A stretch of DNA of 22,679 nt, taken from positions 1 to 22,679 of the IMG/VR virus record IMGVR_UViG_3300008448_000710. One strand, 5' to 3'. The notes below the pieces were generated by a model, which saw only the letters and a program-made list of their open reading frames with translations, was not told the origin of the DNA and made no database searches. This DNA comes from a virus. The position numbers were made by a program, and so were the translations under genes. Positions 7,850 through 14,748 of this stretch are shown here, piece by piece; positions within the stretch are counted from its first letter, which is position 1, and the number at the start of each line of letters is the position of its first letter.

Positions 7850-9621
7850 TGTTTAAAATAAAATCCTTATCCGTTAAAAACTTCATGAGCGTGGGCAATG
7901 CCACCCAAGGTATTGATTTTGATCGCAACGATTTAACTCTTGTGTTAGGCGAAAACTTAGACCTAGGCGGTGATGACAGCGGTGCTCGAAATGGCACTGG
8001 TAAAACCACTATCATTAACGCATTGAGCTACAGTCTATTTGGTCAAGCGTTAACTAATATTAAAAAAGACAATTTGATTAATAAAACTAACAGCAAACAC
8101 ATGTTAGTTACCATCGATTTCGAATCCGAAGGTCGCCGCTATAGAATTGAGCGGGGACGTAAGCCAAATGTATTAAAGTTCTACGTGGACGACGAAGAAC
8201 TAGAAACCAAAGACGATAACAGTCAGGGCGACAGTCGAGAAACACAATTAGAAATCGAACGACTGTTAAACATGAGCCACGACATGTTTAAGCACATTGT
8301 TGCTCTAAATACATATACAGAACCATTTTTAAGTTTAAAAGCCAACGATCAACGAACTATCATTGAACAATTGCTGGGCATCACTGTGCTGTCAGAAAAA
8401 GCCGAAGCACTTAAAGAGCAAAACAAATCCACTAAAGAAGCAATTCAACAGGAAGAATTTCGAATTAAAGCTGTTGGTGATGCAAACAAACGAATTCAAG
8501 ATCAGATTGATGCGCTGATTCGTCGACAAACATTGTGGACTAATAAGCACAAAGATGACATTGCATCATTGCAAGCAGCATATGATCAACTCGCAGAATT
8601 AGACATAGAGTCCGAGCTAGATGCTCATAAAAAGCTAGCCGAATATAATACAAAAAGTAAACAAATAGCCGATCTTACAACACTGGTTAAACGCTGCGAA
8701 CAAGACGAAACCAGGGAAACCAAGGAAATAGAAAAGCTTAAAAAAGAAATTGTAGCTTTAAAAAATCACACTTGTCATAGCTGTGGTCAATCATTTCATG
8801 ATGACAAACAAGTAATTGTTTTGGAAGAAAAACAAAAAACACTGCAAGAAACTGCGTTACAAGCATTGTCTACTAATACACAATTGCTAGAAAATCAAGA
8901 AGCTCTTGGACTACTAGGTGATCTGGGACAAAAACCAGTGACATTTTACAAAGATGAAAGCGATGCTTTCGAACATCGTAGCAGCATGGCATCTGTTCTT
9001 ACGCAATTAAATTCTAAGCAGTTAGAACAAGACCCGTACACAGATCAAATTAATGATATGAAGGAAACGGCTGTTGAAGAAATAAATTATGATTTTATGA
9101 ATTCGTTGGTGAGAATTAAAGATCACCAGGATTTTTTACTTAAGTTATTAACCAATAAAGATAGTTTTATTCGTAAAAAGATCATAGATCAGAATCTAAG
9201 TTACTTAAATGCAAGATTGGGATTTTATTTAGATAAAATTGGACTACCTCACACTGTCAAGTTCAATAACGACTTAAGTATTAGTATTGAAGAGCTGGGC
9301 AGAGAGTTGGACTTTGACAACTTGTCGCGGGGTGAACGTAACAGACTTATTTTATCACTGAGCTGGAGTTTCCGAGACGTATGGGAAAGTCTATATCAGC
9401 CTATTAACTTATTGTTTATCGATGAGCTAGTAGACAGCGGCATGGATGCTAGTGGAGTCGAAAACAGTTTAGCGATTTTAAAGAAAATGAGTCGAGAAAG
9501 CAGCAAATCTGTGTGGCTAGTGTCACACAAAGACGAACTTGCCGGTCGTGTAAACAACATTCTTACTGTGGTCAAAGAAAACGGCTTTACAAATTATAAT
9601 ACAGATGTTGAAGTAGTATAA
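7849..9621 (+). CDS. 46: Recombination endonuclease subunit gp46 (SbcC/Rad50-like ATPase)
   Basis: SMC-type ATPase partner of gp47. Visible are Walker A GARNGTGKTT (residues 45-54), a long charged coiled coil on both sides of a zinc hook CHSC (C309 and C312), the ABC signature LSRGERNRL (492-500) and Walker B LLFIDELVDSG (about 519-529), with the H-loop near VSHKDE. Length 590 aa is close to T4 gp46 (560 aa). The start ATG shares its A with the stop of the preceding gene, so translation is coupled. Together with gp47 it resects DNA ends for phage recombination and replication. Confidence 0.95.
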   Translation: MFKIKSLSVKNFMSVGNATQGIDFDRNDLTLVLGENLDLGGDDSGARNGTGKTTIINALSYSLFGQALTNIKKDNLINKTNSKHMLVTIDFESEGRRYRIERGRKPNVLKFYVDDEELETKDDNSQGDSRETQLEIERLLNMSHDMFKHIVALNTYTEPFLSLKANDQRTIIEQLLGITVLSEKAEALKEQNKSTKEAIQQEEFRIKAVGDANKRIQDQIDALIRRQTLWTNKHKDDIASLQAAYDQLAELDIESELDAHKKLAEYNTKSKQIADLTTLVKRCEQDETRETKEIEKLKKEIVALKNHTCHSCGQSFHDDKQVIVLEEKQKTLQETALQALSTNTQLLENQEALGLLGDLGQKPVTFYKDESDAFEHRSSMASVLTQLNSKQLEQDPYTDQINDMKETAVEEINYDFMNSLVRIKDHQDFLLKLLTNKDSFIRKKIIDQNLSYLNARLGFYLDKIGLPHTVKFNNDLSISIEELGRELDFDNLSRGERNRLILSLSWSFRDVWESLYQPINLLFIDELVDSGMDASGVENSLAILKKMSRESSKSVWLVSHKDELAGRVNNILTVVKENGFTNYNTDVEVV

Positions 9622-9623
9622 TA

Positions 9624-10628
9624 ATGTTAGCAACATGGCACTGGCACATTGAAATTAGCAGTAAATGCACTTTACGCTGTCCTCGGTGCGCACGACAAGA
9701 AGTTCCTGATACTTTAATAAACACTGAGTTAGATTTAGAGTTTTTCAAAAGAAATTTTACCCCTGAGTTCATTCTTTCTAATGTGGAAAAAATAACATTC
9801 TGCGGCGACGACGGCGATCCTATATACGCACATGATCTAATACCTGTGATCAAATATCTGAAATCAGTCAAAGATATAGAGATTGTTATTGTTACCAACG
9901 GCAGCTATAAAAAAGAAGACTGGTGGACCAGTCTGGGTAGTACCTTGACTGCTAAAGATAGTGTACATTTTAGTGTCGATGGATTCGACAATATCAGTAA
10001 TAATTTGTATAGGATAAACAGCGACTATGATAGTATAATACAAGGTATAAAAACATTGCGGGCGCACAGTCCTTGTCAGATTGTATGGGCCGCAATTGCG
10101 TTTCGATTTAACGAAGATCATTTAGAATCAATGAAAGACTATGCCGACCAGATTGGCGTGGATCGATTTCAAATTACACTGAGTACAAAATTTGGTGCGA
10201 TCTATCCAAACTATGGAGAGAATGATCCTCTTCAACCCAGTAAAAAATATATTAGTAGCTCACATAGATTTGAACGCCAAATAACTGATTTTACTATTAG
10301 GCAAACACCTGTTCACCCAATTAATATCAAACTCTATGAACACACAAAATTAAAAGATACAATCGTACCGTTATGTGAAATTGGCAACAAAGGCTTGTAC
10401 ATAGATGCACAGGGTAGATTATTTCCGTGCTGCTGGGTTGCGAATAGATATTCTCACAATCAAGAATGGCAAGATCTCGGATCAAAATTTAATTTAAACA
10501 ATATAACAATAGAACAGGCATTGGCAGACCCTTTCTGGATCAATGAATTCCAATCGTTTAAGTGGCAAGAATGTCAGACAAAATGCAAGAAAAACATGGT
10601 AAACCAGGAATATGCAACATCATGGTAA
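9624..10628 (+). CDS. Radical SAM protein with SPASM-like C-terminus
   Basis: A 334-aa enzyme with the radical SAM cluster motif CTLRCPRC (C15, C19, C22; CX3CX2C), which binds the [4Fe-4S] cluster that splits S-adenosylmethionine. A GGEP-like motif CGDDGDP is at 60-66 and IVIVTNGS at 87-94. The C-terminal third has five further Cys (251, 269, 270, 317, 321) in LCEIGNKGLYIDAQGRLFPC and WQECQTKCKKN, a SPASM/Twitch-like auxiliary iron-sulfur arrangement seen in PqqE/MoaA-type and peptide-modifying enzymes. Substrate unknown; no precursor peptide gene is evident next to it. It follows gp46 by 2 nt, so it belongs to the same operon. Auxiliary metabolic or protein/peptide modification roles are both possible. 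Confidence 0.85.
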   Translation: MLATWHWHIEISSKCTLRCPRCARQEVPDTLINTELDLEFFKRNFTPEFILSNVEKITFCGDDGDPIYAHDLIPVIKYLKSVKDIEIVIVTNGSYKKEDWWTSLGSTLTAKDSVHFSVDGFDNISNNLYRINSDYDSIIQGIKTLRAHSPCQIVWAAIAFRFNEDHLESMKDYADQIGVDRFQITLSTKFGAIYPNYGENDPLQPSKKYISSSHRFERQITDFTIRQTPVHPINIKLYEHTKLKDTIVPLCEIGNKGLYIDAQGRLFPCCWVANRYSHNQEWQDLGSKFNLNNITIEQALADPFWINEFQSFKWQECQTKCKKNMVNQEYATSW

Positions 10629-10668
10629 ACTAGATAAATTATAGTACACATGGCACAACAAATCTAAC

Positions 10669-11103
10669 ATGACTTGGTTTTTTCAAGACACCCCAGTTGA
10701 GGAATTGCCCGAGGATTGCATAGGATTTGTATATCTAATCACAAACAAAATATCAAACAAAAAATACATTGGCAAAAAACTGGCAAAATTCAGTAAAACT
10801 ACTCAAAGAACAGTAAAATTAAAAAACGGCACCAAAAAGAAAAAGAAAATTCGCTCAAAAGTCGATTCAGACTGGAGAGATTATTATGGCTCAAGTCCTG
10901 AGTTACAAACAGATGTACAAACATTAGGCTCAGACAATTTTACCAGAGAAATACTTTACTATTGTAATTCCAAAGCAATTTGTAGTTATATTGAAGCAAG
11001 AGAACAATTTACCAGGCGTGTATTAGAATCAGACGAATATTACAACGGCATAATCAATTGTCGTATCCATGGCTCCCATATAAAAAATAAATTAAGCATT
11101 TAA
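10669..11103 (+). CDS. GIY-YIG family endonuclease
   Basis: A 144-aa protein with the GIY-YIG fold signature: GFVYLITNKISNKKYIGKK (GIY-like FVY at 20-22, YIG at 33-35), then a basic Lys-rich insert (50-65), WRDYYGSS (69-76) and a helix with the likely catalytic Glu in YIEAREQF (E109 or E112). No separate DNA-recognition modules such as NUMODs are seen, so it may be a stand-alone phage nuclease of the Seg/Mob sort or a repair-type enzyme. It starts 40 nt after the radical SAM gene and ends right before the hairpin-rich intergenic region 11104-11530, with which it might be functionally linked. Confidence 0.8.
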   Translation: MTWFFQDTPVEELPEDCIGFVYLITNKISNKKYIGKKLAKFSKTTQRTVKLKNGTKKKKKIRSKVDSDWRDYYGSSPELQTDVQTLGSDNFTREILYYCNSKAICSYIEAREQFTRRVLESDEYYNGIINCRIHGSHIKNKLSI

Positions 11104-11530
11104 GACTCGCACAGGTCAATATCATGTGCCCTAGACCTGGATCTCGGATCGCAGGGACGGAAGACTCACCGTGCTAGTGAGCACTCAACCACTACCCGAC
11201 AGGATGAAGATTGCCAATGCCGCAATTTGGTTGTTTGAAAAGGATTAACAGGCTAAAAAGACGTAGCAGTGATGCTACAAGGTTTATATGTATGTTAGCG
11301 TATAGATATAAACTTGCCGTTGTGATAAGAACTGAGCTCGAGGTACCGGACAACCGCCTCTGTAATCGCTTTAACGCTAATGACTGTGCTACTCGGATGA
11401 AGCATTATCATTTTTGCCCTGTGCGGGCAAAGTGTGACTGATTAATCTGGATGAAACTTATATCGCTACGCTCTTTAATTAAAATATATCACTGAGCGAC
11501 AGCGAAAGTGATAGATGTGCGTAGCACATC
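11104..11530 (+). ncRNA. Hairpin-rich intergenic region, candidate structured RNA
   Basis: No convincing gene covers these 427 bases between convergent genes, and it looks more GC-rich than its surroundings. Stems visible by eye include: 11112-11117 with 11134-11139 (6 bp, competing with the next); 11136-11143 with 11147-11155 (8 bp, one bulge); 11165-11169 with 11177-11181; 11210-11214 with 11222-11226; 11263-11268 with 11273-11278 closed by a GTGA (GNRA) tetraloop; 11279-11289 with 11306-11315; 11340-11349 with 11354-11360; 11413-11419 with 11425-11431 (7 bp). GGATGAA occurs three times (near 11202, 11394 and 11448). It does not match a tRNA, tmRNA, RNase P, hammerhead or group I core that I could recognise. 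Strand is assumed from the upstream gene. Confidence 0.35.
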
Positions 11531-11531
11531 T
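11487..11531 (-). terminator. Tandem hairpins after the gp26/51-like genes
   Basis: Directly after the minus-strand stop at 11531 lie two hairpins. The first is a perfect 8-bp stem, AGATGTGC/GCACATCT, with a 3-nt loop (11513-11531). The second is a 7-bp stem, TATCACT/AGTGATA (11487-11493 with 11507-11513), followed on the minus strand by TATTTTAATT. The T-run is weak, so this may be an mRNA 3'-end or processing signal rather than a strong intrinsic terminator. Part of the first stem (GCGTAGC, 11519-11525) could also pair with GCTACGC at 11465-11471. Confidence 0.4.
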
Positions 11532-11761
11532 TAAAAGAATGGTAATCCTGTTTCCTTTGTGGTATTAAGGTTGTCTTCAATAATACCATTAATGATTTCT
11601 CTTTCTTGGAAACTTATTTCCAAGGCTTCACTATAAGTTATTCCACCCCTCATATGCCAACAAATTTTTAATATATTCTTCTTAAGGGCTTTTGAATCTT
11701 TGTCGAAGTCTTTGATCATTTCAACAATTGATTCATTGTCTAAACTCAAAAGCCTTATACG
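11531..11761 (-). CDS. gp51-like C-terminal extension read by -1 frameshift from gp26-like gene
   Basis: The 72-codon frame 11531-11749 has no ATG; the only candidate start is a TTG at 11749 without a ribosome binding site. In the -1 frame relative to the gp26-like gene it is open without a stop from the T TTT TTC site at 11761-11767, adding Arg-Ile-Arg-Leu and then the 72 residues. The expected fusion is about 355 aa. The helical product includes ILKICWHMRGGITYSEALEI, REIINGIIEDNL and a TGLPFF end, a pattern I associate with the small gp51-like companion of gp26 in marine T4-like phages. By analogy with P2 E/E+E' and lambda G/GT it is probably the frameshifted form of a tail assembly chaperone acting on the adjacent tape measure protein. 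Confidence 0.7.
   Translation of the reverse strand, partial: RIRLLSLDNESIVEMIKDFDKDSKALKKNILKICWHMRGGITYSEALEISFQEREIINGIIEDNLNTTKETGLPFF
11683..11757 (-). promoter_or_regulatory. Stem-loop downstream of slippery site (frameshift stimulator)
   Basis: On the minus strand, 11757-11742 (TAAGGCTTTTGAGTTT) pairs with 11699-11683 over 16 bp with one bulged C (11688) and two G-T wobbles; the loop is about 42 nt. The stem begins 3 nt after the slippery heptamer, or about 6 nt if the first three weak pairs are open. This is a fitting place for a structure that pauses the ribosome. Confidence 0.5.
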
Positions 11762-12597
11762 AAAAAACTTGCTTGCTCAAAAACTAATGGGGTTTCATAG
11801 GGTTTGTTGCAGTCTTCGTGTTCGCAAGTTATGGGAATTTTTTTAAGTGGACTCTGTTCTCCAAAGCTTTCTAGTTTTGTTTTAACTGAGTCCCACACTG
11901 TTTTGTTGCAATTTTGAAAGAATTCATGAATTTGTTCCGGATCTTCTACTAGAACGCCTTCTTCTGTTTTAATCCCAGCTACACTCTTACTGATTTGTTC
12001 TACAGTAAGAGATAATAATCTTTGGAAAACCACATTGAATTTTGATAATTTTTCTTCGTCGCTCAGTGAATCGTCACCTGCTACAGCTAATAACCGTTGA
12101 TGTTCGTAGTTTTCTAAACTGGCTTTGTTAAATTGTTGGTAAGTCTGTGGCCTAATATAAATTTCGAGTCCTTCTACTTTTATAGTGGAATCAAAATCGG
12201 GACAAGTTATCTGTGACGATAATGCGCCAAGATCCGCAGTATTTTCATTTTTTCTTTGACAATGGGGACAAACACTGACGAACTCCATGCCCGGGCCATA
12301 TGTTGCATGACGTATAGCTATCAACACTGCATCTAAATCAATGGCAGGCATTTTCCATGCGTCTTTGATGGCAGGTACACAACTTTGTATAACTTCCACA
12401 GTACTTTGTCCATTTAACAGTGCATCGGGAGTTTTTAAGATTAGTTCGTCTTTGGCAGTCATCGGATAAACTGGTAATTCTCCAGTAACCGGTAGATCTA
12501 AACTGCCAGGTGGATACCATCGTCCCATGCTGGGCAATTTAAGATATAATTGAGGCTGTCTAAAATGTTTAGCCAAAGGATTAGCAATATTAACCAT
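11755..12597 (-). CDS. 26: gp26-like baseplate hub/tail assembly chaperone
   Basis: A 280-aa protein matching the T4-like gp26 baseplate hub family: N-terminal YLKLPSMGRWYPPG, then YPMTAKDELILKTPDALLNG and IRHATYGPGMEFVSVCPHC. It has CPHC (C110, C113), a further Cys at 132, and CEHEDC near the end (C258, C263), likely metal-binding. T4 gp26 is 208 aa and takes part in hub assembly; gp26 and gp51 are thought to correspond to the tape measure chaperones of other phages. The gene is divergent from the tape measure gene. The last codons are Phe-Phe-Val-stop, with Phe-Phe encoded inside a T TTT TTC slippery site, so part of the ribosomes probably continue into the gp51-like frame. Confidence 0.8.
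   Translation of the reverse strand: MVNIANPLAKHFRQPQLYLKLPSMGRWYPPGSLDLPVTGELPVYPMTAKDELILKTPDALLNGQSTVEVIQSCVPAIKDAWKMPAIDLDAVLIAIRHATYGPGMEFVSVCPHCQRKNENTADLGALSSQITCPDFDSTIKVEGLEIYIRPQTYQQFNKASLENYEHQRLLAVAGDDSLSDEEKLSKFNVVFQRLLSLTVEQISKSVAGIKTEEGVLVEDPEQIHEFFQNCNKTVWDSVKTKLESFGEQSPLKKIPITCEHEDCNKPYETPLVFEQASFFV
11761..11767 (-). promoter_or_regulatory. -1 ribosomal frameshift slippery heptamer T TTT TTC
   Basis: Six T then C on the minus strand, in the correct X XXY YYZ register for the gp26-like frame (AGT TTT TTC GTA TAA). Slippage by one base leads into CGT ATA AGG CTT TTG, which continues into the gp51-like frame without a stop. The zero-frame stop codon follows one codon later. Confidence 0.72.
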
Positions 12598-12607
12598 ATT
12601 TTATTCC

Positions 12608-12627
12608 AATAAATATATTAATACTTA
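12608..12627. promoter_or_regulatory. Divergent late-type promoter boxes between gp26-like and tape measure genes
   Basis: Plus strand AATAAATAT (12608-12616) lies 39 nt before the tape measure ATG. On the minus strand, TAAGTA (12622-12627), a one-base variant of TAAATA, lies about 25 nt before the gp26-like ATG. This is the whole 58-bp intergenic region, so both genes may be late and divergently driven from here. The minus-strand box is the weaker call. Confidence 0.4.
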
Positions 12628-12655
12628 TCTTGGTAAATTTACAAAAAAATAGATT

Positions 12656-14713
12656 ATGGATGAAAGAACACAACAACTGCTGGAAAAACTTGGTTTAACC
12701 GCCAACGCCACTTCGGGTGCAATGCAGCAGTTAATCTCTGCATTGAGTAAAACTGCATCGGCCAGTAACAATCAAACCAATGCAGCAACATTGACTGCAC
12801 AATCTTTGCAGCAAATGCAAAGCAGTGCTCAATCCACTGCTTCTTCTTTTAGAAATTTTTTAAGTATAGGCACTAGTTTTGCAGGGGGGTTAACAACTTT
12901 AACATCCAGCGTATACGGTGCAGACAAAGCTTTTGCCAGTGTTATTCCTACACTAGATTTCATTACCGGTACTTTTACTAAAACTGTTACCGCAGCTGGC
13001 ACAGCATTAAGTGGAGTATCTATTGCAGGATTTAGCTTTGGTAAAGCCAGTGAAGCTGCCGCGCAAGGAGTAGCAAACACATTTGAAGTTTTGTCTGACG
13101 TTATTAAATTTCAAATTAACAGTGCTCAAAAAGTTTCTGACCAATTTCTTGCATTATCTAAAGTTGGAGCAACTTTTGGTGGCAGCATAGGAACAATGGG
13201 TGCTGATGCAAAAAAATTACAAATTCCTTTACTTGAATTTGGTAGGATTATAACAACAAATGTGGAAAATTTAACCAAGCTTGGCAAAAGTGTAAGAGAT
13301 GCAGGTTTCGAAGTTGCAAATTATGCAGCAGGACTATATGAATCCAGTGATGCTTTAGTTGCTCTATATGGAAACGTCGAAAATATAAGTGCAGGAGTAG
13401 CTGACTTTCTAGCATTACAGGCACAGTTGGGGCGTGTTGACCAGATGCGTGGGGAACAAGGTCGAGCTGATTCTAATAGACAAAGTGCTGCTATCAAAGA
13501 ATATCTGATCAGACAAAAAGAACTAACAGCACTAACTGGACAAAGTGCAGATGCGCTTAAAAAAGCAGAGGAAGAACGAAGAAGAGATTTAGCTTATCAA
13601 TTAAAAGTTAGCAGAATGAGCACTACAGCTCAAGCAAATGTCAGTGAAGCATTCGGAATTGCTCAAACTAAATTTGGTGATGAAGCTGCTCAATACTTAA
13701 AAGAATATATCAGAACACAAGGAAAAGTAACAGATCCTGCAATGATATCATTTGCTGCTGGTAACCAAGAAGTTGCCCAGACCATGCAAATGTTTGCTGA
13801 AAATATAAATTTAGGAAAAGATGAATTCCGACGAACATACGCAGGATTCATAAAAGCAAATGCAGGTGCTTATCGAGGATTTGCTGAAGGCATTGAAGAT
13901 TTAGCAGAATTGCCGCCTTCGTTAATGAATAACTTTGTTCAATCTCAAACAAAAATGGGTGCTTCATTGATCAGTAATATGAACTTTTTTGAAAATTTAC
14001 CGACTACTATAGAAAGAATGATAGCTGAAGGCACAGATCTACGAGGAGTGTTAACTGATTCTGCTAGTAAAGCATTCGTGGATGCAGAGAGGAGACGTAG
14101 CCAAGTTCAGCAAGAAATTGATGCATCGGTGTTAGGAAATATGCAAAAACTTGGAAGTACTATGGAATTGTTAAATCAAGCTACATTGTCCATGGTAAGA
14201 GCACAAGATAGTATTAACCAGTTAGTAAATAGACTTAAAGATATACCAACGGGAAAAGAGTTTAACAAAGCTGTTGGGGATATTGTGGATCAGATCTTTA
14301 AAGGAATGGGAATACCATTGAAGAAAAACGAGCCTCCTGCACCTGCAAGAGTTCCAGAAGGAGGAGCTACTGAATTGCCCCCGGGAGCGTCATTGCCAGG
14401 ACCAACTTTTGCACAAGCTTCTCCTATCACACCCAGTACTCCCTCAGAAATTGCTGATCAAGTACTACTTATGGAACTATTGGCTGACAGTAAATCACAA
14501 AAAGCAAATCAAGAATCATCAGCTGAATCTCGTAATTTAGCAGCCGACATTACCAGATTACAAACACAAATTGCATCATTGGTTACTGCAAATAATAACA
14601 ACGAACAAGTAGTAGCAGCACTAACTGATCAGAATGGATTAATGTCAACATTAAATGACAAAATGAGTGAAATGATAGATTCTAATAGAAGCATATTCAA
14701 TGCATTGGCTTAA
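12656..14713 (+). CDS. Probable tail tape measure protein (gp29 role)
   Basis: A 685-aa protein rich in Ala, Gln, Ser and Thr with long helical stretches. It has a hydrophobic Gly/Ala-rich segment at about residues 68-140 (for example TSFAGGLTTLTSSVYGADKA and VTAAGTALSGVSIAGFSFG), and Gln-rich coiled coils at both ends, as expected for a tape measure protein that fixes tail length and later passes into the host membrane. The C-terminal region contains a Pro-rich linker (about 560-590) before a final helical segment. In T4 the tail length determinator is gp29 (590 aa). Its place beside the gp26/51-like chaperone supports the role. The identification rests on composition and context, not on a specific motif. 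Confidence 0.6.
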   Translation: MDERTQQLLEKLGLTANATSGAMQQLISALSKTASASNNQTNAATLTAQSLQQMQSSAQSTASSFRNFLSIGTSFAGGLTTLTSSVYGADKAFASVIPTLDFITGTFTKTVTAAGTALSGVSIAGFSFGKASEAAAQGVANTFEVLSDVIKFQINSAQKVSDQFLALSKVGATFGGSIGTMGADAKKLQIPLLEFGRIITTNVENLTKLGKSVRDAGFEVANYAAGLYESSDALVALYGNVENISAGVADFLALQAQLGRVDQMRGEQGRADSNRQSAAIKEYLIRQKELTALTGQSADALKKAEEERRRDLAYQLKVSRMSTTAQANVSEAFGIAQTKFGDEAAQYLKEYIRTQGKVTDPAMISFAAGNQEVAQTMQMFAENINLGKDEFRRTYAGFIKANAGAYRGFAEGIEDLAELPPSLMNNFVQSQTKMGASLISNMNFFENLPTTIERMIAEGTDLRGVLTDSASKAFVDAERRRSQVQQEIDASVLGNMQKLGSTMELLNQATLSMVRAQDSINQLVNRLKDIPTGKEFNKAVGDIVDQIFKGMGIPLKKNEPPAPARVPEGGATELPPGASLPGPTFAQASPITPSTPSEIADQVLLMELLADSKSQKANQESSAESRNLAADITRLQTQIASLVTANNNNEQVVAALTDQNGLMSTLNDKMSEMIDSNRSIFNALA

Positions 14714-14719
14714 TTTTTA

Positions 14720-14729
14720 GGTAAATATC
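14720..14729 (+). promoter_or_regulatory. Late-type promoter box GGTAAATATC before gp20
   Basis: GGTAAATATCTGA lies 7 nt after the tape measure stop and 19 nt before the gp20 ATG. The same extended string, with one change (GGTAAATACCTGA), recurs before the gene at 16483. It fits a gp55-type late -10 element; GGAGAAAAG downstream can serve as ribosome binding site. Confidence 0.5.
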
Positions 14730-14748
14730 TGACTGGAGAAAAGTTTTA

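Noticed and set aside
11126-11210. tRNA-like hairpins, including a 5-bp stem with 7-nt loop at 11165-11181
   Set aside because: The loop lacks the T at position 33, there is no T-loop consensus and no matching acceptor stem, so it is not a tRNA.
11104-11480. Group I or group II intron core, hammerhead ribozyme, tmRNA or RNase P
   Set aside because: None of the conserved core strings of these RNAs could be found; only generic hairpins are supported.
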